Positions 17,022-24,226 of a DNA stretch of 64,000 nt are shown here, one piece after another. The DNA is from Leptotrichia buccalis C-1013-b (GTDB lineage: Bacteria; Fusobacteriota; Fusobacteriia; Fusobacteriales; Leptotrichiaceae). The position numbers and the translations under genes were made by a program. The stretch is from the NCBI RefSeq assembly GCF_000023905.1, contig NC_013192.1, forward strand, positions 558,001-622,000, written 5' to 3'. Position 1 is the stretch's first letter; the number at the start of each line of letters is the position of its first letter. Under the pieces are notes generated by a model. It saw only the letters and a program-made list of their open reading frames with translations. It made no database searches and had not been told where the DNA came from.

Positions 17022-18389
17022 CTACTGTAAAAAATGCTCATTCCTTTTGCCGCACAATTTCTTAAATTTCGCAATTTCATAAAAAGAGCCACAAACCACT
17101 ATCGCCTTATACCGACTATTCTTTTGCAAAACCATCTGTTTTGCTTGATTATAGGCATCTAAAATATTGTCTTCAAAGATAATATTATTTGTCAAAATAT
17201 TTGAATTTTCTAGATTTTTCTTTATTTCGTTGGCAGAAAGTCCGTAAGTAACCTCTTTTAGAGAAGTTATAAAAATTTTGTAATTTTTTTCCAAAATTTT
17301 CTCAAAAATATTCGCAATGTCCTTTGTTCCAAGTATCGAAAGAATAAAAATTACTTCATCATTTTTAAAAAGTTCATTCAAATTTTCTACAAGGACTCTT
17401 ACAGAATCATGATTATGAGCTACATCCAGTATTGTAATTGGTTTTGGTGAAAAAATCTCAAACCGCCCAGCCAGCGAAATTTCATCAAGTCCTTTCTGAA
17501 TAATTTCATCGCTGATACCATAAATTTTAGCAATTTCATAAGCAATCAAAAAATTATTTGCCTGAAATTTTCCAAAAAGTGGCAATATAAATGTTTTTTC
17601 CAAATTATGTTTATTTTTTTTATCTTCAATATTTTCAGATTCGTCTAAATTTTCACTTTCCAAAATCTTCACAATTGTCTTATAATTTTGAGTATCCAGT
17701 TCGACTTGTAAATTCTCATACTTTTTCAAGATATTTACTGAATTATCAGTTTCCTTTTTTACAGCATTCTCCAATTCAGGTAAATTTTGAGCATAAATGC
17801 ATAACTGCCTATTTTTTATAATTCCAGCTTTCCTATCTGCAATTTTGTCAAGGGAATTTCCTAGTAGACTCACATGGTCAAAACTTATGTTTGTTATAAC
17901 CGCAATAGTTGAATTTACAACATTGGTAGCATCATATCGTCCACCAAGACCAGTTTCCAGAAATATAAAATCAGGATTTTTTTCTTCAAAATAAAGTAAT
18001 GCCATAAAAGTTGCTATTTCAAAAAAATTTATTTGAAACGAATTTTTTTCCAAAATATCCATAACAACTTCATAATACTTTACAACATCCTCATCAGAAA
18101 TCATCTTTTTATTTATCAAAATTCTTTCATTAAACTTCAAAATATGTGGTGAAGTAAACTTAGCAACTGAATATCCTCCTGCAAAAAATATATTTTCTAA
18201 AAACGTAGCTGTTGAACCTTTCCCATTTGTTCCCGCGATATGAATAATTTTCTTATTTTTACAAGGCTCTCCCAGTAGCTCATAAATCTTTTTCAATTTT
18301 TCATTATTTTGATTCAAAGATTCTTTAGTTATCTTTTTGTTAATCGTTCTCATATTAAAAATTTTTTCTAAAACTTCATTTATTTTCAT
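17022..18389 (-). CDS. folC: Bifunctional folylpolyglutamate / dihydrofolate synthase
   Basis: An ATP-dependent Mur-ligase-like enzyme adding glutamate to folates (and dihydropteroate). The 455-residue protein has the P-loop IAGTNGKGSTA (51-61), TSPHILKFNERI, the ETGLGGRYDATN segment and ITNISFDHVSLLGNS, and the C-terminal LDVAHNHDSVRVL. The acidic insert around 205-235 (DESENIEDKKNK) is longer than usual. Transcribed leftward and alone; rpsP lies 170 bp upstream, behind its own terminator. Confidence 0.93.
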   Translation of the reverse strand: MKINEVLEKIFNMRTINKKITKESLNQNNEKLKKIYELLGEPCKNKKIIHIAGTNGKGSTATFLENIFFAGGYSVAKFTSPHILKFNERILINKKMISDEDVVKYYEVVMDILEKNSFQINFFEIATFMALLYFEEKNPDFIFLETGLGGRYDATNVVNSTIAVITNISFDHVSLLGNSLDKIADRKAGIIKNRQLCIYAQNLPELENAVKKETDNSVNILKKYENLQVELDTQNYKTIVKILESENLDESENIEDKKNKHNLEKTFILPLFGKFQANNFLIAYEIAKIYGISDEIIQKGLDEISLAGRFEIFSPKPITILDVAHNHDSVRVLVENLNELFKNDEVIFILSILGTKDIANIFEKILEKNYKIFITSLKEVTYGLSANEIKKNLENSNILTNNIIFEDNILDAYNQAKQMVLQKNSRYKAIVVCGSFYEIAKFKKLCGKRNEHFLQ

Positions 18390-18521
18390 ATTTATTTTGA
18401 TAGTTATTCTCTCCTTTCAATTTGACTATATATTTGACCTTAGATTTATTTAATTTCTATTGATACAATAAAAAATAGATTCAAGAGTATTTTAATTTTA
18501 AATTCCCTGAATTTTGGGTAA

Positions 18522-18549
18522 ATAAAAAGACACCAATACAAGTGCCTTT
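18522..18549 (-). terminator. Terminator downstream of rpsP
   Basis: On the minus strand AGGCAC pairs with GTGTCT (one G-U) around TTGTATTG, followed by TTTTTATTT. It isolates rpsP from folC. Confidence 0.75.
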
Positions 18550-18559
18550 CTGTAAATAG

Positions 18560-18829
18560 TTATTTTTTCTTAGTTTCTTGGAATTTTGCCCAAACACCAG
18601 CTTTTGTTAAAATGCTTTTAACAGTTTCAGTTGGTTGAGCTCCATGTGATAAGTATTTTAAGATTTCTTCCTCTTTTAATACTACTTGTTTTTCTTCTTC
18701 AGCAAGTGGATTGAATGTTCCTAAGTAAGCAACTGCTTTTCCATCTCTTCTTGATAAAGCTTCCATAGCTACTATTCTATAAAAAGGAACTTTTTTTCTT
18801 CCTAATCTAGTTAATCTTAATTTTAACAT
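18560..18829 (-). CDS. rpsP: 30S ribosomal protein S16
   Basis: A structural protein of the small ribosomal subunit, 89 residues, full length. MLKLRLTRLGRKKVPFYRIV and the later GRDGKAVAYLGTFNP-like segment (here RRDGKAVAYLGTFNPLA) are the S16 signature. It has its own near-consensus promoter and terminator. It is not accompanied by rimM, trmD or rplS, which flank it in many bacteria, so it forms a single-gene operon here. Confidence 0.97.
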   Translation of the reverse strand: MLKLRLTRLGRKKVPFYRIVAMEALSRRDGKAVAYLGTFNPLAEEEKQVVLKEEEILKYLSHGAQPTETVKSILTKAGVWAKFQETKKK

Positions 18830-18887
18830 TAAATTTTACCTCCATTTATTTAATAACTTGAAAATTTATTATTTTAAGTATGATATG

Positions 18888-18916
18888 ATTATACTAAAAA
18901 TTTAAAAAGTTGTCAA
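18888..18916 (-). promoter_or_regulatory. Consensus promoter for rpsP
   Basis: TTGACA (18911-18916), 17-bp spacer, TATAAT (18888-18893), reading leftward: a perfect sigma-70 match, as expected for a ribosomal protein gene. Confidence 0.85.
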
Positions 18917-18945
18917 GTTTTTTTTCTTTACGATAAAGAAACCTC

Positions 18946-19302
18946 TTATTTGACAATATGGCATGAGATATCATTTCCGTCCTGATTAAGTATGGCATTG
19001 TTTCCCTTTATATGAATCTCATTTTTTCCATCGCTGTATCGTAAGCCACTTGCAGAAACAACTTGATCTAATTGAAAACTGGAATTTGATAGTTTATCAA
19101 TAAGTTGAATTTTATCTGCTGTAATATAGAGTACGATAAATTCTTTTCCATTACAGTTAAATCTTTGAGAGGCAATTTTTTTCCGGGTATCATTTATTAC
19201 TGGATATTTTTTTACTTCGTTGCCGCTATTACTATATGAAGTACAGCTCAATAATAATATGCTGCCAAATATTGTTATTAATTTTTTAGTTAATTTTATC
19301 AT
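18946..19302 (-). CDS. MliC-family lipoprotein (C-type lysozyme inhibitor)
   Basis: A 118-residue lipoprotein: signal peptide with lipobox LLSC (Cys20), then a compact beta domain. The C-terminal part VVSASGLRYSDGKNEIHIKG, followed by NNAIL and a terminal Cys (residue 114), matches the MliC/PliC pattern (SASGaRY...KG..A.L...C). An upstream FNCNGKEFIVLY supplies the partner cysteine. Known MliC proteins inhibit host C-type lysozymes from the outer membrane. The usual Trp before KG is an Ile here. Adjacent to the NlpC/P60 gene in the same direction. Confidence 0.8.
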   Translation of the reverse strand: MIKLTKKLITIFGSILLLSCTSYSNSGNEVKKYPVINDTRKKIASQRFNCNGKEFIVLYITADKIQLIDKLSNSSFQLDQVVSASGLRYSDGKNEIHIKGNNAILNQDGNDISCHIVK

Positions 19303-19354
19303 CGATATACCTACTTTTTATTTGATAATAATTTTATGATGTCTGACTCTAAAT

Positions 19355-20002
19355 TTAAGCATTATGAGCTCTTACTCCATATTTAAAATACTTTCTCCAA
19401 TAAGGACTTTTAAGAGAAGATATGACAACTCCTTTTGAAGATGAAGCATTTATAAATAAAGAGTTTCCAACATAGACAGCTGTATGGTTTATTCTGTTTT
19501 CAGGCTTGAAGTAAACAATATCTCCTGATTTTAAATCTTTAGCTGCAACTCTTCGTCCTTTTTTTATTTGCTGAGTTGAAACTCTTGGTAATTCTTGGTT
19601 AAAAGTTTCACGGTAAACTCTACGTGTTAAGGCTGAACAGTCGATACCGTCTTTTGAATCTCCGCCTAATCTGTACTTTGTACCTTTCCATTTACTGTAT
19701 GAAGTTAAAAGTTTTTTTTCTATTTTGACTCTACGTTTTTCTTGAGCTGAACCTGAAGTCATTACTTTAGTGTGCTTTTGTCTTAATTCTGACATTTTAG
19801 TTTCAAGAAGAGGGCTTGTGTTTTTTGATGGGATACTGTAAATCCCTGTATTTTTTCCACTATTGCTTGTTTTAGTGCTTGAATTTTTATTTGGAGTGTG
19901 GTTACTGCTTACCTTTTTACTTTTTGTGGTCTTTGCCTGCAGATTTGAACCTACAAAGGCAGATACTACACAGACAGCTGTTATGAACTTATTTTTTCTC
20001 AT
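19355..20002 (-). CDS. NlpC/P60 family secreted peptidoglycan hydrolase
   Basis: A 215-residue exported protein: signal peptide (about 1-23), a Ser/Thr/Lys/Asn-rich linker (about 24-95) and a C-terminal NlpC/P60 domain. C122 in DGIDCSALTR is the catalytic Cys and H173 in NHTAVYVG the catalytic His; N185 (FINASSSKGV) may be the third polar residue. Family members cleave D-Glu-diaminopimelate bonds in stem peptides. It lacks an SH3b or LysM domain; the linker may contact the wall. Directly upstream of the MliC-like gene. Confidence 0.9.
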   Translation of the reverse strand: MRKNKFITAVCVVSAFVGSNLQAKTTKSKKVSSNHTPNKNSSTKTSNSGKNTGIYSIPSKNTSPLLETKMSELRQKHTKVMTSGSAQEKRRVKIEKKLLTSYSKWKGTKYRLGGDSKDGIDCSALTRRVYRETFNQELPRVSTQQIKKGRRVAAKDLKSGDIVYFKPENRINHTAVYVGNSLFINASSSKGVVISSLKSPYWRKYFKYGVRAHNA

Positions 20003-20245
20003 ATATTTTTTTTATTCCTTTCAAAATTTATTTTATTGTCATAGCAGAGCTATTTAAAACTCAAACATTTATGTATTTATGTAATTTTTATCAGTTTGAT
20101 TTTATTTATTTGAGTATTTTTCAATATGATAATTGTATCATTTATTTAAAAAAAAGTAAATTGATTATTTTTGGCAGAACAAAAAATGTAAGGTTAGCTT
20201 ATAATCAATTGCCTATATTTATTAACTTAGCTGAGGAATTTTAAT
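20003..20245. other. A/T-rich intergenic DNA
   Basis: Part of the gap between the NlpC/P60 gene and the META-domain gene. No ORF, RNA gene or repeat was recognised apart from the terminator at 20246-20322. Confidence 0.4.
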
Positions 20246-20322
20246 AAAAAAAGTGCCATTTATCTTATAACGGATATTTTTTTCATTCTAGATAAAAAAT
20301 ATGAGTTACAAGTAAATAGCAC
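20246..20322 (-). terminator. Long hairpin terminator after META-domain gene
   Basis: GTGCTATTTA (minus, at 20313-20322) pairs with TAAATGGCAC (20253-20262) with one G-U pair. The 50-nt interior is A/T rich, and a run of T follows on the minus strand. Confidence 0.6.
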
Positions 20323-20336
20323 AAAATATTAGAATA

Positions 20337-21533
20337 TTACATTTCTTTAAATGTCAATGTTTTTCCATCGTCTGTCGTAAAAGTCAAACGATTATTATCT
20401 AATTTAATTTTTTTTGAATTTTGTAAAATATTTAAATACTGGCTTTCAAGTTTCATAAATTTATCTGGTCCTGCCATTTTTGTAGAGCCGATAGGTCCAA
20501 TCATAATAATATCTGATGCCATTATATAATTTGAAAAATAGTTGTTTACTCCTGAATCACCATGTATTCTGTCTTCTGAAAAATTAAGTGTAATTCTTGT
20601 TTCATTTGTTGTCAATATTTTTCTCATCTTTCTGTCAGAAATATCAATAAGTTTCCAGCTAGTATTCAATAATCTTTTTTTCAAATTTAAAAGAGAAAGT
20701 GAATCTTTGTCTTTCTGATTAACTGTATTTGGATTTTTGAAAGTCCAAATATCTCCATCCTTGTTAGTTAAAGTTAAAGTATCCTTACTGTACTTAATTA
20801 CAGGGTTGGATTGCAGAATATCAAAGAAATCCTGTTCGAGATTCATTAAATCTAAAGAACCTCCCATCAAAGTTGAAGTTACTCTGGTAGAAAGAGTAGA
20901 ATTTCTGTTAATTTTATAATTTCCTGAATATCCGTTAATTCCACCAGAACCATTAATCTTATTTTTTGAAAAATTAATCGTAACATTTGTGTTTTCTGAA
21001 ATATAAGACTTCCACCCATTTTTATTAATTTGAGTTAATTTCCATGAAGTTCCATTTAAATTTGAAAGAGGAAGTGAATCCTTGTCGTTCTGATTAATTG
21101 TATTCGGATTTTTAAAAGTCCAAATATCTCCAGCCCTGTTAGTTAAAGTTAAAGTATCATTGTTGTACTTAATTATAGGGTTGGATTGCAGAATATCAAA
21201 GAAATCTTGTTCGAGGTTCATTAGCTCTTGAGAACCTCCTATCAAAGTTGAAGTTACTGTAGCAGAAAGAGTGGAATTCCTGTTTAATTTATAACTTCCT
21301 GAATATCCGTTAGTTCCTCCAAATCCGTTGATATTGTATTTTAAGAAATTAATTGTAACATTTGCTTTTTCTGGAATACGGGAATTCCGTCCATTTTTCC
21401 TGATTTCTGTCAATTTCCACGAAGTTCCATTCAAATTAGTGCTAACAGCGACTCTTTTCACAGCTGCATTTAAAAAACCACAGCATAAAAGAAGCATTGT
21501 AAAAATTCCAACTAAAAAAAATCTTTTTTTCAT
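20337..21533 (-). CDS. Secreted protein with three META (HslJ-like) domains
   Basis: A 398-residue exported protein: signal peptide to about residue 24 (the LLLCC stretch leaves lipidation possible), then three META/HslJ-type domains at about 34-140, 159-266 and 289-398. Each begins LNGTSWKLT or NTSWKLID and contains a GGxNGYSG or gvNnYfsnY turn. The first two are close copies, recent tandem duplicates down to LMNLEQDFFDILQSNP, whereas the third is divergent. META proteins are often linked to stress or envelope resistance, but the molecular function is not established. It is a single-gene unit with its own terminator. Confidence 0.82.
   Translation of the reverse strand: MKKRFFLVGIFTMLLLCCGFLNAAVKRVAVSTNLNGTSWKLTEIRKNGRNSRIPEKANVTINFLKYNINGFGGTNGYSGSYKLNRNSTLSATVTSTLIGGSQELMNLEQDFFDILQSNPIIKYNNDTLTLTNRAGDIWTFKNPNTINQNDKDSLPLSNLNGTSWKLTQINKNGWKSYISENTNVTINFSKNKINGSGGINGYSGNYKINRNSTLSTRVTSTLMGGSLDLMNLEQDFFDILQSNPVIKYSKDTLTLTNKDGDIWTFKNPNTVNQKDKDSLSLLNLKKRLLNTSWKLIDISDRKMRKILTTNETRITLNFSEDRIHGDSGVNNYFSNYIMASDIIMIGPIGSTKMAGPDKFMKLESQYLNILQNSKKIKLDNNRLTFTTDDGKTLTFKEM
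20685..21434 (-). repeat. Tandem 375-bp duplication inside the META gene
   Basis: Two 125-codon units, residues 34-158 (21434-21060) and 159-283 (21059-20685), align without length change and share long identical stretches such as NLEQDFFDILQSNP and GDIWTFKNPNT. Confidence 0.7.
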
Positions 21534-21652
21534 TTTAAAAACCTCTTTTCATTATTTTTTTCTCTTTTCCTTTGTTAATTAAATACTATCATATTTTCAT
21601 TAAAGAATTATGAGAATTTTTAAAATTATTTATTTTTTATTTTTATTAATTG

Positions 21653-21705
21653 CATAGTAAAATCACCTTAAAACCGAACTCAAAAGCTATGACTATTTTA
21701 CTCAA
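21653..21705 (-). repeat. Dispersed 53-bp repeat, copy C
   Basis: Reverse-strand copy, same length as the copies at 15412 and 57333 and 41/53 identical to the latter. It lies upstream of the META gene and downstream of the tiny hydrophobic-peptide gene. Confidence 0.55.
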
Positions 21706-21761
21706 ACCCTAAATTTATATAATTTTTAATAGTTCTATTTTAAATGGGTTCGAGTATACAA

Positions 21762-21799
21762 TTAATAAAAAACCTGCAGGTTATAATTTCCTGCAGATT
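21762..21799 (-). terminator. Terminator of the tiny hydrophobic-peptide gene
   Basis: On the minus strand AATCTGCAGG pairs with CCTGCAGGTT (10 pairs, one G-U) around a 9-nt loop, then TTTTATT. A strong terminator ending a transcript of about 180 nt. Confidence 0.85.
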
Positions 21800-21828
21800 T
21801 TCGGAGGCATAAAATGGCAATTTGTCAT

Positions 21829-21897
21829 CTATTTGCTAAAGATTAGGTATAAAACCACAACCATAACAACGAAAACAACAATATCACCATTTATCAT
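21829..21897 (-). CDS. 22-residue hydrophobic peptide, candidate type I toxin
   Basis: A very short ORF: MINGDIVVFV, then VMVVVLYLIFSK, a single predicted membrane helix ending in Lys. It has an exceptionally strong ribosome site (GGAGGGAGGTGA, 6-7 nt before the ATG), its own promoter (TTGATT-17-TATAAT), a 5' hairpin at 21925-21943 and a strong terminator. A small hydrophobic peptide, an structured leader and an adjacent complementary RNA are the hallmarks of type I toxins (Ibs, ShoB and Fst classes), but I recognise no sequence family. Toxicity is inferred, not shown. Confidence 0.65.
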   Translation of the reverse strand: MINGDIVVFVVMVVVLYLIFSK

Positions 21898-21924
21898 TAT
21901 CTTTCACCTCCCTCCATATCAAAC

Positions 21925-21943
21925 TTGAGGCGGTGAACCTCAA
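21925..21943 (-). promoter_or_regulatory. 5' leader stem-loop of the hydrophobic-peptide mRNA
   Basis: TTGAGG and CCTCAA form a stem with loop TTCACCG at the very 5' end of the predicted mRNA. The loop UUCACC can pair with GGUGAA in the gene's own ribosome site or with GGUGAA in the upstream small RNA. Confidence 0.55.
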
Positions 21944-21946
21944 AAT

Positions 21947-21975
21947 ATTATAACACAAAAAAATACCCCAATCAA
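21947..21975 (-). promoter_or_regulatory. Promoter of the hydrophobic-peptide gene
   Basis: TTGATT (21970-21975), 17-bp spacer, TATAAT (21947-21952), reading leftward. Predicted start near 21940, giving a 5' leader of about 44 nt. It overlaps the terminator of the upstream small RNA. Confidence 0.7.
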
Positions 21976-22001
21976 ATAATAATAGATAAGGGCATTTTTT
22001 T
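21957..22001 (-). terminator. Terminator of the small RNA
   Basis: Minus-strand AAAATGCCC pairs with GGGGTATTTT using a G-U pair and is followed by a T run. On the plus strand the same bases give an A-C mismatch, so the structure favours leftward termination. Confidence 0.7.
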
Positions 22002-22042
22002 CACCTGTTTAGTTTGATATGGATGATGTCCATTGTTTTCAT
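21961..22042 (-). ncRNA. Predicted ~80-nt small RNA complementary to the toxin-like leader
   Basis: A promoter at 22048-22076 and a terminator at 21957-22001 bracket about 80 nt transcribed in the same direction as the peptide gene. It contains UCCAUAUCAAACU (22011-22023), the exact complement of 13 nt at 21913-21925 next to the peptide's ribosome site. It also contains GGUGAA (22000-22005), complementary to the leader loop UUCACC, in the correct order for a two-block duplex. It would block translation of the peptide. A 10-codon ORF inside is probably chance. Confidence 0.6.
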
Positions 22043-22047
22043 TAATA

Positions 22048-22076
22048 ATTATAACACAAATTTTTCATTTTTTCAA
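22048..22076 (-). promoter_or_regulatory. Promoter of the small RNA
   Basis: TTGAAA (22071-22076), 17-bp spacer, TATAAT (22048-22053), leftward. It is one base from consensus and stronger than the peptide promoter, as expected if the RNA is kept in excess. Confidence 0.7.
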
Positions 22077-22087
22077 TCATATAATAT

Positions 22088-23269
22088 TTATTTTTTTATA
22101 AATTTATGATAAATCCAGTCTACTATAATGGCAATTGCATTATCCCCAGATACATTTGCGGCTGTTCCAAAGCTGTCCTGCGTTATATAAAGTGCGATTA
22201 GCAGTGAAGCTAGTGGACTGTTTGAAGCGATTCCAACCATTCCTAGAAATGGAAGTGCTGACATTATTGCTCCTCCAGGTGCTCCGGGTGCAGCTACCAT
22301 TGCGACTCCTAGAACTAATATGAATGGAAAGATTGTCGAAATTCCGTAAGACATATTGTTCATCATAAGCACAGTAACAACACAACTTGTGATAGTAATA
22401 ATGCTTCCTGCCAAGTGGATTGTGGCACAAAGCGGGACTACAAATTCACGAATTTCAGGAGATATTCCATTTCGTTTTGCACATTCCAGATTTATTGGGA
22501 TTGTGGCTGCTGAAGATTGCGTTCCAAGTGCTGTAAAATAGCCAGGAATTTGATTTTTTAAACAAGTAAACGGATTTTTTCCTGAAAGTCCTCCAGCGAA
22601 TGTGAATAAGGCTGAAACATATAAAACATGTAAAATTACTACACAGACAAATACTTTTAGGAAAATTGAAAGTGTTGCAAACATTTGTCCACTGTAAGTC
22701 ATATTCATAAATGTTCCAAAAATGTAAATCGGAAGTAGTGGAATAACTGAAGTACTTAGTAATTTTGTAATAATTTTTGAAAATTCACGAAAAAGGTTGT
22801 AAGTAGTCTGCCCTTCTCCTCTATTTCTAAGCCAGCTAATTGAAAGTCCCATTATAAAGGCAAATACAATTGCTGAAGTTACGTCAAACATTGGTGCAAG
22901 CGGAATTTCAAAGTAAGGTGTCAAAAGATTTTTTTCAGGATTCTCTACCGCTGCAAATGAGGCAAAATTAAGAATTTTTGGAAAAATATTGGTTGCCATA
23001 AGATAAGCCAAACTTCCTGCAATAATTGTAGAAAGGTAGGCTATTAAAGTCGTAATCCCAAGTAATTTTCCTGCTCCTTGACGTAAATCTGAAATTCCTG
23101 TCACAACAAATCCGATTATCATAAACGGAATGACAAAAGATAAATACTTACTAAATAGTGACGAAAAAGTTACAAAAATCCTAATAACAGGACTTGGTAA
23201 AATTAATCCTAGCAGGATACCAAGCGTTATTGCGATAATTAAACGTGGCACAAGCCCGATTTTTTTCAT
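22088..23269 (-). CDS. Dicarboxylate/amino acid:cation symporter (DAACS family)
   Basis: A sodium- or proton-coupled transporter of the glutamate/aspartate/serine symporter family, 393 residues from ATG 23269. AAGGAG lies upstream; a more distal TTG is unlikely. About eight hydrophobic helices precede the conserved serine-rich reentrant loop ALGTQSSAATIPI, and GAPGGAIMSALPFLGMVGI is the second hairpin region. The C-terminal DNAIAIIVDWIYHKF places the substrate-binding Asp. The substrate may be serine/threonine or acidic amino acids; it cannot be told. Monocistronic. Confidence 0.88.
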   Translation of the reverse strand: MKKIGLVPRLIIAITLGILLGLILPSPVIRIFVTFSSLFSKYLSFVIPFMIIGFVVTGISDLRQGAGKLLGITTLIAYLSTIIAGSLAYLMATNIFPKILNFASFAAVENPEKNLLTPYFEIPLAPMFDVTSAIVFAFIMGLSISWLRNRGEGQTTYNLFREFSKIITKLLSTSVIPLLPIYIFGTFMNMTYSGQMFATLSIFLKVFVCVVILHVLYVSALFTFAGGLSGKNPFTCLKNQIPGYFTALGTQSSAATIPINLECAKRNGISPEIREFVVPLCATIHLAGSIITITSCVVTVLMMNNMSYGISTIFPFILVLGVAMVAAPGAPGGAIMSALPFLGMVGIASNSPLASLLIALYITQDSFGTAANVSGDNAIAIIVDWIYHKFIKK

Positions 23270-23354
23270 AAAATGTTTTCTCTCCTTATAAATTTTTATA
23301 TAACTAAAATAAATCCCGCAACCCAACCTCAATATTATTAATTAACATATGGTA

Positions 23355-23386
23355 GTAACATTTACAGTGATTTATACAAATGTAAC
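23355..23386. promoter_or_regulatory. Imperfect inverted repeat upstream of the symporter
   Basis: GTAACATTT and AAATGTAAC are complementary at 8 of 9 positions across a 14-bp spacer, about 90 bp upstream of the symporter start. Possible operator, weak evidence. Confidence 0.3.
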
Positions 23387-23525
23387 AATACTGGGATTAA
23401 TCGTAATTTTTGTAATTTCCCCGCATTACTCCAATTTTTGTAAGATATTTTTCCCCTAATATCCAAAGGTTTATGCTCACCTTAATAATATTTACACCTA
23501 AAATTTATTTTTTAAATTATATTTT

Positions 23526-23984
23526 TTATTCTTCAATCAAATCAATAGTCCAGTTTGCTTGCTGTAATTTTGTATCAGTTTCACGAATTTCCTTAGACAA
23601 TTTATCTAGCTGTTTTTGCTGCGCTGGAACATTAACCGTACTAAAAACCTTTATTTCTGTTGTGGAATAAAGATTTATCTTTTGGCTTGCAATTTCTATA
23701 AATTCACGCAGGATTCCTGCTTTTTGTGAGAGTGTGTCCTTTTTTGCAATTAATTCAACCAATGAAATTCCGTCAATTTTTGAAAGAGTATTTGTTTTGT
23801 TTATTTTTATTATTAAATCATTTAATTGAGAAATTAAGCTGTCTAATTCAATTAATAAAAGTTCAGGATTTTCGGTAGGTTCTTCGTGTTCCTGAACTTT
23901 AGCATTATTATTAAGTCTTGTTTTTAATTGTGCGATTCTTTTTTGAATATCTGCACGTAAAATAAGAGCTTCAGCAATTTTCAT
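23526..23984 (-). CDS. DIP1984 family / septicolysin-like protein
   Basis: A 152-residue helical protein with the DIP1984 (septicolysin) layout: MKIAEALILRADIQKRIAQL at the start, the middle phrase NKTNTLSKIDGISLVELIAK, and KELSKEIRETDTKLQQANWT-like C-terminus (here KLSKEIRETDTKLQQANWTI). Long coiled-coil segments cover most of the chain. Some relatives are annotated as cytolysins, but function is poorly established. GGAGG ribosome site; divergent from the PDH operon. Confidence 0.8.
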   Translation of the reverse strand: MKIAEALILRADIQKRIAQLKTRLNNNAKVQEHEEPTENPELLLIELDSLISQLNDLIIKINKTNTLSKIDGISLVELIAKKDTLSQKAGILREFIEIASQKINLYSTTEIKVFSTVNVPAQQKQLDKLSKEIRETDTKLQQANWTIDLIEE

Positions 23985-24118
23985 TCTATGATACCTCCGA
24001 TTTTTAATTTTTTAGTACTTAAAGTATAATAGAAAAATTAGAAAATGTAAAGGAAATTTTTATGTTTTTTATTGTTAAAAATTATATCCAAGATATTTTT
24101 TTAACTTGTAAATATTTG

Positions 24119-24147
24119 TTGTAATGGTTACAAAATTATGTTAAAAT
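24119..24147 (+). promoter_or_regulatory. PDH operon promoter with palindromic operator over the -35
   Basis: TTGTAA (24119-24124), 17-bp spacer, TAAAAT (24142-24147). The -35 is the left half of the palindrome TTGTAATGGTTACAA (24119-24133), so a dimeric repressor bound here would block RNA polymerase. It is not the E. coli PdhR or the Rex consensus. Confidence 0.6.
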
Positions 24148-24226
24148 TAAAAGAGAAATTTTGGAATACAAAATATTGACTACTAAAATAAAATTTTACA
24201 ATACAAATATAAAAATGGAGGAAATT

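Noticed and set aside
21989-22032. Ten-codon ORF inside the predicted small RNA
   Set aside because: It lacks a ribosome site and overlaps the complementary and terminator segments, so a coding role is unlikely.
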